Below, one piece after another: positions 11,086-22,300 of a DNA stretch of 64,000 nucleotides. Position 1 is the first letter of the stretch, and every line of letters starts with the position of its first letter. The notes under the pieces are model-generated. The model saw nothing but the letters and a program-made list of their open reading frames with translations. It ran no database searches and was not told where the DNA came from. Origin of the DNA: Eutreptiella sp. 'Long Island Sound 2002' (lineage: Eukaryota > Euglenozoa > Euglenophyceae > Eutreptiales > Eutreptiaceae); the NCBI GenBank assembly GCA_964036045.1, contig OZ038381.1:117697790-117761789 (forward strand), written 5' to 3'. A program made the translations under genes and the position numbers.

Positions 11086-12232
11086 TGATTGATCTTGAGA
11101 AGAACCACTCTTGCTCCTGAAGAGCAAGTTTGCTTCAGAGGAGCAGCGTCTTTCGGGGAGTTAGAACAAACCTAAGTGCTTTTCACTTTGTGCTTGCTGT
11201 TTCACATCATTCCACCATCTGCTCCGCATCATTCTTGCAACATTACCAACAACTCAACGGTTGCATTGCGCTTTCGAAAGTCTACTAGACATTTGTTTCC
11301 TTTGCTTCAATGTTTGCTTTGTGACCAACGTGAATTAAGAAAATACCTCGTTTCAAAAATGTGAATTTGAAGCTCTTATAGCCATGCACCTTGGGCGTAA
11401 TTTGTTTTGCAAACAACATGTTTGCCTCTATGTTAAAACGGCAATGAAAAGTGTGTCTTTGCTTTGATTGGGAATCTTTAGTCTTGAATCTCTTTTTGCT
11501 ATCATTTTCAATCAACCTTTTTTCGGAATGCCTTAGCCAAAGATCCATGCAGCAAGCACTTAAGACTAAACACGTGCGTATAACAATTGACATTGTGTAT
11601 TGGCACCAATCACATAGCAATGAACACAACCTTTTCCACCATCAATTCAACATTGGGTGCGGGAGAAACCACGAAATTGCACTTCGTCTGCCTTATTTTA
11701 GAAGATTTGCATTAATTGAACCTTCGGACCCCACTGGCATACAATTGTTCGATACACCGTCATTGGCCATTGTGTTGCATCAGACTTTCGGTGAAAATGA
11801 TGCATCAAGCCGTACGCAAAATCCACCAAAGATCCTATCCCCAAATTCACAAAGTAAATAATCAACCAAAGATGACTACAAATTCGTAGTCCAATTGGCG
11901 CATCAATAATTCAAGTAACATATCCAATTACAATGGAGCCTCATGCTCCAAAGATATGAAAATCGGTACCATACAGCATAAGTATTGTACGGTGTCGGCA
12001 CGGTATCCATACCATACAGTGCTGCAGATCTTGTATAGTATGGCCCAACACTCTTGTATTCACGGCTGGCCATGGTTTCTTTTTTATGCTCCATAGGAAA
12101 AGCACTATACCTTGCATCTAGGTCGTACCTATGTGGTACCTGTGACCAATGGTGTTCTGATGTGTAATGCAAAGGCATTAACCAATCAAAAATCACTGCA
12201 GTTGGTTCCCTGGGCGGCATTGGCGAGCACTT
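11086..12232. other. no gene supported
   Basis: AT-rich sequence. The longest plus-strand frame (11451-11861, 136 codons) has no recognisable motif, codon bias or homologous copy in the window. Around 11106-11145 there are two degenerate GCTCCTGA-AGAGC palindrome units. Confidence 0.4.
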
Positions 12233-12287
12233 CATTGTGCCATGTCCTGATGCAAAAGAATGATGGTTGCACGATTTGGCTGAATGA
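12233..12287 (+). repeat. 55-bp direct repeat, left copy
   Basis: Matches 17616-17670 at 54 of 55 positions (the difference is G/A at the fifth base), in the same orientation. The pair brackets the T-depleted tract and the 210-bp minisatellite. One frame reads CHVLMQKNDGCTIWLN in both copies. Confidence 0.85.
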
Positions 12288-12734
12288 CGTCGCGCGCGCT
12301 GGGGTCCTGTCCCAGAACGAAATAAAAAGATAGGTAAAACACGACAAAAATATTTTCTGAATGCTGAAAATAAAGCTAATTAGCATAAAAAATGCTTGGG
12401 CCAAAAAGCGTGCTGCAAAACGCGTAAAAAAGCGACGAAAATATTTCGACTGAAATAGGTGAATAGTTCACGCCACAAATACCGTACCGCTCGTAGGACC
12501 CTAACGCCGTCCCTGCCGTCGTCTAACTCACTATAGGCGCAAAGAAAATCGCGTCACGAGCAGTGCTTAAAACTCAAAAAATGTTTCGTAACACACCACG
12601 GCCCCTCACGACGCCCCCTGCTGCCTTTTTCATATTCCTCTCCAAGTACCTCCCTCCTCACCCTTGTGCCCGTCACTCCCCTGGCCCTGCAGCTCAGGCG
12701 GCGGCCCTGCGGGACAGGAGGTTAACCCCTAGCA
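12288..12734. other. no feature recognised
   Basis: Transition from AT-rich to GC-rich sequence immediately upstream of a possible first exon. No conserved motif seen. Confidence 0.35.
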
Positions 12735-12818
12735 ATGAATGCCGACCAATTTGCCAACTACCAGCTCAAGTGCCACGACAAAGACGACGCCGTCAACGCG
12801 GAGGCCGCGCAGTTGCAT
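12735..12818 (+). CDS. possible 28-codon first exon ending at a GTAAGT donor
   Basis: ATG at 12735 opens MNADQFANYQLK and continues for 28 codons to a perfect consensus splice donor, GTAAGT, at 12819-12824. The composition (charged and amphipathic, with KCHDKDD and NAEAAQLH) is protein-like. A purine is at position -3. Downstream, the sequence switches within about 120 bp to the T-free tract, so no acceptor or second exon can be pointed to. If real, this is the only host-gene trace in the window and would be cut off by the repeat expansion; a chance open frame next to a GTAAGT is a serious alternative. Confidence 0.25.
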
Positions 12819-12939
12819 GTAAGTTACATGTACTTGCTGCCTGCCTGCATGTGTGCGCTGGGTAGAGTATAATTTTCTTTTCATTTTATTTTACTATCAT
12901 TTTCAAAAACAAAAAAATTGATTTTTAAAAGGAAAAGGA

Positions 12940-14160
12940 ACAACCGCAGCAAAGCACAACACACAGCACACCCCAACAGCACGGCACCGCAAGGCGACAC
13001 AGCACCACAGAACACAGCACGGCACAGCAAGAGACCACGACACACCAGTGCAGCACCGCCAAGCCACAGAGCGGCAAAAGAGGCACCACAACACACAGCG
13101 ACACACCACAGAACGGGGCACCAACAACAGCGCGGACAAAACCGGCACCGAACAACACGACGCGCAGCACAACACAGCACCGCACACACAGTGAAAAGGA
13201 CACAAACCAACACCACCAGCAAAAGAAAAACAGACAGCAGGGCGGAACAGCACGGCATCACACGGCAACACAGCACCACAAATCACAGCAGAAACAACAG
13301 GGGAGCGGCGCACCACAACAAACCACAGCACACAGCAGCGCGGCAGGGCACACGGCCAGGCAGGAGCAACCGCGACAACAGACGCCAGCGGAAAACAACA
13401 GCAGGCAACCAGACCCAGCAACGAACAGCCAGCAACCGCAGGCAACAACACACAGCACCAGCCGGCGCGAACGAAACAACACGGCTACACGAGCAAGACA
13501 CGACGAAGACAGCACCACATAGCACGACAAACGACCACCAGAGCAACGCAGCACCGCACCCCAGGAGAGAACACAACCACGGGCCACGACAGGGGACCAG
13601 GCAACGGCAACAGGGGGCAGCAGCACGGGGAAAGAACCAGGCCCAACAGAGGCACACTACACAGCACCGGGCAAAACACAAAACACACCAGAACACCGCC
13701 GCAAGACAGGCAACAACACACACAGAACAGGCACAAGCGCAAAACGGCCCCCGCCGGGGCACAAGGCCCACAGCAACACACATCAGCACACCCCACAGCG
13801 CAGGACACACAAACCAGCCCAAACACCGCAGAACCGGCACGCCAAGGCAAAAAAAAAGAAAAGCAGCAAAAAACCAAGAGCACGAGGGGCAAAAAAAAAA
13901 GAGCCGGGGGGGGGGGGGCGGAGAGGGAAAAAGACAAAAGAAAAAAAAAAAAAAGAAGAAAAGGGGGGGCTCGGCGGGAGGACCACAAGACGTCAACGCC
14001 CAGGGCACCCCGGGCAGGAAAACACAGAACGACAGAGACAACGGGGGCGCAAAAAAGTAAAAAAAAAAAAAGAAGAGAAAACAAAAACCCGAAAACAAAC
14101 ACAAACAGGGCAACCCCGGCCCGGAGGGGGCCAAACAAAACAAGAGCGCAAAGTAGGCGG
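12940..14160 (+). other. T-depleted, A/C-rich tract
   Basis: Over about 1.2 kb the plus strand contains almost no T (a few per hundred bases or fewer), with CACAGCAC-type dinucleotide-rich sequence passing into A-runs and a G-run near 13907-13920. Because TAA, TAG and TGA all start with T, every plus-strand frame stays open. The minus strand, almost free of A, also gives very long frames. The 380-codon plus frame and the 489-codon minus frame here are therefore composition artefacts and are not annotated as genes. Confidence 0.85.
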
Positions 14161-14840
14161 CCACAAGAGAAGGTGAGGCGCACCAGAACACGCCTGGGAG
14201 GCCGGCCCGTCCGACCCGGCCCAGAGGAGCACGCACACACACACACGCGGGACCCGGGCGTGGCGTCCTCCGATAGAAAAGAGGAGGTGTCGGCGTCCAT
14301 ACAATACAGCCCCGGTGCACCGGCCCAGTCCCCCGTCGAACAACAGTTGGTACGGGAAACGGGACGCGTCAGTGACCTGGTCCCCACACGCAAACAACCA
14401 CAGCGCACGCAGCCCAAGACCGAAGCCGGAGGGACCCGCCAGGGACAACCCCATCGCGGGGCCCCGAACGGGTACGACGCGGAGGCTGCCCATCGCCCTT
14501 GCCTCGGCAGGGGCCAGCGGCAGGCACAAAGAGCCCGGTTCTCGGCCGGCCTCCAAGTGCCCCGCGCAGCCACCCAGTAGAGCCGGGGGCGACAGCCCCG
14601 GGCCGGGAGAAGGCACCACGGCGACGGGAAAGCCGACCGGAGCACCGAGAGCGACCGGACCGGACGAGGCGCGGCGCACCAACGCGGGGCCACGAGGCAC
14701 GCCAGAGAGGCACACTGCCAGCCACAACCACGGCACAAGGTCAGGTGCCAAGCCACAGCGGCCACCGGGTGCCGCGAACCCGGGAAGCGCGCACAACACA
14801 CAACGAATCGCGGCACTGGAGAAGGTGCCATTGACAGCCA
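14161..14840. other. GC-rich transition region
   Basis: Very GC-rich, with milder T depletion. It leads into the 210-bp array without clear internal repetition. The long frames present on both strands follow from base composition and none has a recognised domain. Confidence 0.5.
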
Positions 14841-17540
14841 GGCCCCCACACCCGCACCCCCCGCACCCACGGCCAGTGAGAAGCAGGCCCCGGCCGCACG
14901 CCCGAAAGGACGAGAGGTCGGGGTTGGGAGAGCGCCCGTCCCCGGACACCCCACACCCAGGCAGAGGGCGCCCCCCCTGGGCGCCCTCGTGCCGCCCCCA
15001 CAGCGCGCAAGGCCAGCTCACAAGAGCACCCGCTGTGGGGTTGGTGACGGGTCCTCACGCAAGCATCCCCCGCACCCACAGGCAGTGCGTAGTGGGCCCC
15101 GGCCGCACGCCCGAAAGGACGAGTGGTCGGGGGTGGGAGAGCGCCCGACCCCGGACGCCCCACACCCAGGCAAGAGGCACCCCCCCGGGGCATCCTCCTG
15201 CTGCCTCCACAGCGCGCAAAGTCAGCTCGCAAGAGCGCGCGCTGTGGGGTTGGTGTCCGGTCCCCACGCCCGCACCCCCCGCACCCACAGCCAGTGGGTA
15301 GTGGGCGCCGGCCGCACGCCTGAATGGACGAGAGGTCGGGGGTGGGAGAGCGCCCGACTCCGGACGCCCCACACCCAGGCAAGGGGCGCCCCCCCCGGGC
15401 ACCCTCATGCAGCCCCCACAGCGCGCAAAGCCAGCTCGCAAGAGTGCGCGCTGTGGGGTCGGTGACGGGTCCCCACGCCCGCACCCCCCCGCACCCACAG
15501 CCAGTGGGTAGTGGGCCCCGGCCGCACGCACGAAAGGACGAGTGGTCTGGGGTGAGAGAGCGCCCGACCCCGGACACCCCACATCAAGACAAGAGGCGCC
15601 CCCCCCCAGGAACCCTCATGCTGCCCCCACAGCGCGCAAAGCCAGCTCACAAGAAGGCGTGCTGTGGGGTTGGTGACGGGTCCCCACGCCCGCACCCCCA
15701 GCACCCACAGCCAGTGCGTAGTGGCCCCTGGCCGCAGGGCCGAAGGGACGAGTTTTTTGGGGGTGGGAGAGCACCCGGACCCGGACGCCCTGCACCCAAG
15801 CAGGAGGCGCCCCCCCGGGGCGCCCTCGTGCCGCCCCCACCGCGCGCAAAGCCAGCTTGCAAGAGCGCGCGCGGTGGGGTTGGTGACGGGTCCCGACGCC
15901 CGCACCCCCCGCATCCACAGCCAGTGGGTAGTGGGCCCGGGCCGCACGCCCGAAAGGACGAGTGGTCGGGGAAGGGGGAGCGCCCGACCGCGGACGCCCC
16001 ACACCCAGGCAAGCGCCCCCCCCCCCCCCCGGGCACCCTCATGCAGCCCCCACAGCGTGCAAAGCCGGCTAGCGGGAGCGCGCGCTGTGGGGTTGGTGAC
16101 AGGTCTCCACGCCCCCACCCCCCGCACCCACAGCAAGTGGGTAGTGGGCCCCGGCCGCACCCCCGAAGGAACAAGTGGTCGGGGGTGGGAGAGCGCCCGA
16201 CTCCGGACGCCCCACACCCAGGCGAGAGGTGCCCTCCTGGGCACCCTCATGCCGCCCCCACAGCGTGCAAAGCTAGCTCGCAAGAGCGCGCGCTGTGGCG
16301 CTGGTGACGAGTCCCCACGCCCGCCACCTCCGCGCCCACAGCCAGTGAGTAGTGGGCCCCGGCCGCACGCCCGAAAGGACGAGTGGTCGGGGATGGGAGA
16401 GCGCCCGACCCCGGACGTCCCGCACCCAGGCGAGAGGCGCCCCTCCCGGGCGCCCTCCTGCCGCCCGCACAGCGCGCAAAGCCAGCTCGAGAGAGCGCGC
16501 GCTGTGGGGTTGGTGACGGGTCCCCAAGCCCGCATCCCCCGCACCCACAGCCAGGGGGTAGTGGGCCCCGGCCGCACGCTTGAAAGAAAGAGTGGTCGGG
16601 GGTGGGAGAGCGCCCAACCCCGGACGCCCCACACCGGGGGGAGAGGCGCCCCCCCCGGGCACCCTCATGCCGCCCCCACAACGCGCAAAGCCAGCTGGCA
16701 AGAGTGCGCGCTGTGGGGTTGGTGATGGGTCCCCACGCCTGCGGCCCCCGCACCCACAGCCAGTGGGTAGTGGGCCCCGGCCGCACGCCTGAAAGGACGA
16801 GTGGTCGGGGTTGGGGGAGCGCCGGACCCCGGACGCCACAAACCCAGGCAAGAGGCGCCTCCCCCGGGTCCCCTCACGCCGCCCCCACAGCGCGCCAAGC
16901 CAGCACCCACAGCCAGTGGGTAGTGGGCCCCGGTCGCAAGCCCCAAAGGACGGGCAGTCGGGGTCGGGAGAGCGCCCGACCCCGGATGCCCCACGCCCAA
17001 GCAAGAGGCGCCCCCCCCGGGCACCTTCATGCCGCCCCCACAGCGCACAAGGCCAGCTCACAAGAGCACGTGCGGTGGCGTTGGTGACGGTCCCCCACAA
17101 CCGCACCCCCGCACCCACAGCCAGTGGGTAGTGGGCCCCGGCCGCACGCCCGAAAGGACGAGGGGTCGGGGGTTGGAGAGCGCCCGACCCCGGACGCCCC
17201 ACACCCAGGCAAGAGGCGCCCCCCCCGGGCGCCCTCGTGCCGCCCCCACAGCGCGCAAAGCCAGCTCGCAAGAGCGCGCGGTGTGGGGTTGGTGACGGGT
17301 CCCCACGCCCGCACCCCCGCACCCACAGCCAGTGGGTAGTGGGCCCTGGCCGCACGCCCGAAAGGACGAGTTGTCGGGGGTGGGAGAGCGCCCGACCCCG
17401 AGCGCGCCCCACACCAAGGCAAGAGGCGCCCCCCCTAGGCATCCTCGTGTGGCCCCCACAGCGCTCAAAGCCAGCTCGCAAGAGCGCGTGCGGCAGGGTT
17501 GGTGACGGGTCACCACGCCGGCAACCACCCGGCGGGGAGC
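14841..17540. repeat. 210-bp GC-rich minisatellite, about 13 units
   Basis: The landmark CCAGTGGGTAGTGGGCC and close variants recur at 15291, 15501, 15711, 15921, 16134, 16342, 16551, 16760, 16913, 17121 and 17329, with two more divergent copies to the left (near 14870 and 15080). Spacing is 208-213 bp, except one short unit of 153 bp ending at 16913. Each unit also contains GGACGAGTGGTCGGGG, a GGCGCCCCCC run and GTTGGTGACGGGTCC. Because 210 is divisible by three, minus-strand frames read through several units as a 70-residue repeat, but indels of one to three bases break every frame somewhere. The array ends near 17540 and is followed by a C17 run at 17582-17598. Confidence 0.92.
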
Positions 17541-17615
17541 GCGCAGCCCCAAGCCAGGTAGGGGGAAACGGGACCAGGCTGCCCCCCCCCCCCCCCCCAA
17601 GCAAGCGAAACGGAT

Positions 17616-17670
17616 CATTATGCCATGTCCTGATGCAAAAGAATGATGGTTGCACGATTTGGCTGAATGA
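17616..17670 (+). repeat. 55-bp direct repeat, right copy
   Basis: Direct copy of 12233-12287 with a single difference. It begins 17 bases after the C17 run that closes the minisatellite. The flanking sequence on the far side differs from that at the left copy. Confidence 0.85.
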
Positions 17671-18485
17671 GCTTGCCATAATTGCCAAATTCTGATGCCA
17701 CCGTCACACTGCCTGCTAATTGTTCCATGTTTGCTGTTCTTAATAACCTTTAGCCTAGCCTGGCAACTTGCCACAGAGGCCCAGGATGCCACGCATGCAA
17801 TTGAACTCAAATTTTATCCTTCACCACCTGCTTCACCAGTGCACTAATCACAAGTTTGGCTTTTTACTGGTTCAACTTGAGGCTGGCCGACTAAGCTCAG
17901 GGCACAACACTCTCAGCAGCCCATGGTTGATTGCTAGTTCTCTCATAGGGCTTCAGCCACGAGAACAGTGCGAGTTACTCAGGATTCTTGCCCTCAGTGG
18001 TGGTACTAGCAGCATGTTCACCTCCAAATTGGGACCAAAGCTTGCTAATTACGGTCCCACTGTAATTCAGTCTTCCACTATCGCCGCCCCTAGTGCTCTG
18101 ATCTGTTGATTGCCGTCATCCCTTACCCCCGTCCAGTGAACTGAAAGCACAACACTTGCAAATGCCAACAATTGATCGCTGGTTCCCGCATTTGGTTCAG
18201 GCTGCAAAATGAATCTGCCTTGTTCGTTTTCACCCTCGCCAATGGTTTTAACCTCTGAAAATAATGAAATCAACAAGCACACGGCGGAAATCGCGCACGG
18301 TCAAAAACGATTCAGCACCTCAATGTCCACGTCCCACGAAGCAAATGCTTTCTGACCCTATTGGGGGACTCCTGACAAGTGCAAACGCATCAACCCCCCG
18401 AAGTGGGGGAAATTTGTTCACTCACGACACCATACATAGACGATAGTTGGCTGTCAATTTTCGTTTTTTTTTCCGTACCCCTTCC
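17671..18485. other. no gene supported
   Basis: About 800 bp of ordinary-composition DNA with short frames in both directions and no recognisable motif, repeat or RNA. Confidence 0.4.
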
Positions 18486-18489
18486 TCCT

Positions 18490-18718
18490 GCGGAGCAATG
18501 CCAACCTTTGACCCTAGCCCCTCAGGAGCCATGCCCCTAGCCTTTTGAGGAGCAATGACCCTGGCTCCTCAGGAGCATAATGCTTAACAAGACAACCTCC
18601 GCCCCTGAAAATTGCCGACCCTGGAGCTGGTACAGGGTCGGTGCCCCTGAGGAGCATTTATCAGGGTCGGTGCTCCTGAGGAGCAGTACCAGGGTCGGTG
18701 CTCCTGAGGAGGTTTGAG
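18490..18718. repeat. GCTCCTGAGGAGC palindrome array, block 2
   Basis: About seven units of the same palindromic family as block 1. The linker reads GACCCTGG in the left half and CAGGGTCGGTG in the right half, so the array switches strand internally around 18610-18630. Confidence 0.8.
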
Positions 18719-19195
18719 GTTTGAGGTTTGGTTTTGCGGGTACTAGACGCCTTTCGGCCCCGGAGGGCCACCTGGTCGGGCCAGGTGATATCCTCCCCAC
18801 CGGGTCGTAGTGGGGGGCCCTCCAAGACGCACCTCCTGCCTGGTGGCGGAGTCCCCCAGGTTCACAGGGCTCGGAGCCCCGTCCTTCCCCGGCTTCCCTG
18901 TTTCGCCACTCCCCGCTCAGTGCATCAATTCGCACCCATGGCTGCGGGCGCTTACCCACTGCGTCGCCCCCCTAATGCGTGGTCGCCCGGGGCGCCGGCG
19001 CCGCCGGGCCAGTGCTACTTGCTTGTCGCCAGTGGGACCGCCTTGGGCTGGCGCGGAGGCTGCCTAGCCTAGGGGTTGGGGCGTGGCGCTGTGCGCCACT
19101 ACTGCCTTGGCGGGTGCAGTGCCCCGTCTGTTGTGCGCGGCGCTCCAGGCCAGGGCGGGGGGTTCGGGCCGGTACCTGGTGTTGTGTCTCTCTCG
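18719..19195. other. GC-rich spacer between palindrome blocks
   Basis: Unique GC-rich sequence separating two palindrome blocks. It includes the hairpin CACCTGG-TCGGG-CCAGGTG at 18769-18787. Open frames on both strands have no recognisable domain. It may be the body of a decayed LTR. Confidence 0.4.
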
Positions 19196-19303
19196 TTTCC
19201 CCCTCCTGAGGAGCCAGGGTCGGTGCTCCTGAGGAGCTGGCTCCTGGGGAGCAGGGTCGGCAATTCTCAGGAGCGACCATCTCCCACCTACCAACAATCC
19301 TGA
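19196..19303. repeat. GCTCCTGAGGAGC palindrome block 3 with border sequence
   Basis: Four palindrome units followed by a border (19268-19303) whose reverse complement contains GGTGGGAGATGGTCGCTCCTG, matching the 8704-8738 border of block 1. Reading on the minus strand, the decayed Ty3/gypsy element to the right runs into TGTCAGGATTGTTGG (19306-19292) exactly at this edge, which looks like an LTR start. Confidence 0.65.
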
Positions 19304-22300
19304 CAGGCCACTTCTATCTTGGCGTACCACTGGTAGCTTGGTGCGGTGTCAGAGGTTCCGTTTTTGTCGAAGGATGTGTCAGAGGCAGCTCGATTCGGCT
19401 CGTAGGGAAACGGTGCTGTCTTGCGCCAACTGTGTATGTCGACAACCTCACGCAGGGTCTAAATGCAGGCTGTTGTCCTCGAGACGACATTTGTGTATCG
19501 CTGGCTCAAGAAGCGATGCAGGTCCGCTGAATTTGATGCGATGACAAGCACATTCAGGTCGGGGTTGTTATAGCTCCTCCTCGTGCGTCGCAAATCAATA
19601 GGGTGGCTTCATTCCGAATTCGCGCAGCTTTGTGAGTTCATCGACGGTTTTCAACTCGTTCTCATAGGCTTCCATGTAGTACGGTTGCCACAGAGATTCC
19701 GGTCGATTGACTTGGTCATAGCTGGGTTGCTGACTTGAATAAAATCAGTCCTGCATATCGTAGTCCTCAGGATTCGTGCCATTGTTGTAGGGGTCTTCCT
19801 CGGTGTAGGTGATGGTTTCAGCGGATGGAGTGGAGGCTTGCTTCTTGGGGGCGTTGAATTCTCCCATCCATGATTGATCGACCCATGGTTCGCTCGATCC
19901 GGGCACTGAGCAGAACAAAAGGATTCCGTATCCCGTGTAGCAACCAAAATACTCGTCCTCCTGTGGATGGAACCACTCTGCAAGTCTATCAAACCACTCT
20001 TCCGAAGAGTCGGACTGACCATCAGACTCGACCACTTGGAGCTATCCCGGCAAATGTCCCTCAGGGGGACACACCTTCGAGGTAGCCTGAAGATCCTTTG
20101 CCTCCTGACGACGGAGATTTGTCTCCTTTGCCCTTCGATCTGCCCGCGTAAGCTGATCGAATCCAGCTCGGCTGCGCTGGGGTCGGAGCCATTGACCGGC
20201 CGGGCCCGGGTGGCGCCGCTGCAACTGACCGACAGCGGTGCGCTGGGGTTGATGCAACAGAAGCTGATGTGGCCTCGCCATCGTCATTCAATTCGTCAAT
20301 ATCGATGATGTTCGACGGAGATGCTCGAGAGGGTGGAGGTCGAGAGGAAGTGTGGGATGCTCGGGTAGTTGAACTGTAGGTCGAACGTGTCTCTGAGGTG
20401 CCACCGATTGATCTGGACCAACACATGAGTTTTTGAAAATTCACGCTACAAAGAGGCAAAGTCACTCAGGGTGCAATGGAAAGAACTCAAGGTACACTGG
20501 ATCCCCCTCTAGAGCTTTACTCCATCCCCAAGACCACGTGACATCATCCCATTCACAGCAGTACAGGAATGTGCGGTGCTTTTCCAGCCAGAATCTTAAT
20601 GACCCGAGGGGAAGTTCCAGTCTTGAGAGGTGGCACCGGAAATTTTGAGACCAGCTGTCCAACCCGATGGATGTAGGACCTTATGCTGTCCCGATTGAAA
20701 ATGCACAACCCGTCTAAGGCAGCAGGGATGTCCAGCTTAACGTTCTCGCCCTCGTTGAGCACCACGAGAACTTTGTAACTTTGTATGGGCCACACCAAAC
20801 AACATCGAGTTTTTCTTTGTGTCGATATTGGGGTACTAACACCTTCCATCGCTGTCCCACCTGAGGCACTCGAACGTGTCAGTCCATTTGCAGGACCACA
20901 TGCATTTGGCGTCAAAGTTCCTCAGCGAGCATGGCGCGCACAGAACCGGAGGTACTTTCAGCCCGATGCATGTAATCACTCAAGGTCGAAGGTCCATGTG
21001 CATGAGATGTCATTCTCGGAAAGTCGGACGGAAAATGGGGTGTGCCTCCCTCATCCACCTCGAAAGGCGACAGTCGAAGAGTGTTGGATGTCAGGTTGTT
21101 GAACTGGATCTCGGCGAACAGGAGGTCCACATCCCACTCGTTGTTCCCAAAAATGCCGTGTGTCGGCATGCGTTTAGGGATGGACTCGTTCCATGGCTCC
21201 GCCAGGCCGTTGCCTCGAGGGCGGTTGGCCACTGTCTGATGCATCTCAATCTTGAAGCGGTGTGCCAATTCAATCCACGCTTGGGACTCGAACAGCTTGT
21301 CTCGATCAGAAACAATTTGTGGAGGGCACCCTTTGAGTCCAATCAGTCCGCGTAGGAACACGTCAACGGGATCATCGGCTGTCATGTCCTTGCGGCAAGG
21401 GATGAACAATCAAAGTTTCGAAAACCGGTCGACTACGGTCATGATGGCATCATGGCATGATGGCATCATGGCCCCGTGTGGTCCTGGGCAGTCCAAAGAC
21501 CCAATGCACAGATACATTATGCCATTTGGTGTCGGGCACGGGTAGGGGTCTGGGCTGCCTGGCAGTGTTGACATGTCGTGACTTAGCCGCTTGGCACAGA
21601 TTGCAATTCAAGATGTAACGCTCCACGTAGTGTCGAAGATGGGAACAGACATAGTCACGTTTGATCAATGCCATGGTGCGAAGTACTCCTGAATGGCCGT
21701 AGAACTCGGACTCGTGGCAATGGATGTTACGAGCCTTCGAGGTACAAGAACACGTTTGCCCACTGTCGACAAGTGGAGGAACTTACTGTCGTCGAAGGAC
21801 AGCTTGGAATCTCGGAGTTGGTGTCGTGCCGTAGGGCTTCGGATGGCGATCATGTAAATGTGCCCTGTGCGTGGGTCCTCTCGATATTCCGCTGCCCACA
21901 CTGCTGTCGAAGGCAAATCCTTGCATTGGTAATGTCGGTGTACTCGACAGTGTGTGCCTTTAAGGCTCGAGGGGTAGGGCCTATTCGGGCCAACTTGGTG
22001 TTAGGATATTGGCTGCAGTGTAGCGTCTGGGTGGCGTCGACAGCAGATCAACTCCGTCAGGGTCGGGGCATATCGAAGTTCGTGCCCAAGAGAAAACCAA
22101 AGGGGGCCGTCCATGTCCACTTCGCGAAGATCATGAGGATCAGTTGACAGGTCTGGTATTTCATTGCCAGCGTTGTCAAGGCGTGCTGCGGGCTCGTGTG
22201 AATCTACAATCTACGCGTCGTTAGTTGGCAATGGCTCCAGCTCTTCCGGCTCTACGGCTGGTTCTGTGTGGAATTGCAGTGCTGGTTTCAGCGTCGACGT

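Noticed and set aside
12270-12290. Dinoflagellate spliced-leader sequence (resemblance of TTTGGCTGAATGA)
   Set aside because: It shares only the short TTTGGCT core with the spliced leader as I remember it; the rest does not match, so it cannot be used for taxonomy.
12918-14954. 380-codon plus frame and 489-codon minus frame as genes
   Set aside because: The plus strand nearly lacks T and the minus strand nearly lacks A, so stop codons are almost impossible. The translations are low-complexity and overlap each other completely.
15324-17688. Long frames across the 210-bp array (up to 471 codons) as a repeat protein
   Set aside because: The period is divisible by three, so frames persist, but small indels between units break each frame and no start, domain or independent support was seen.
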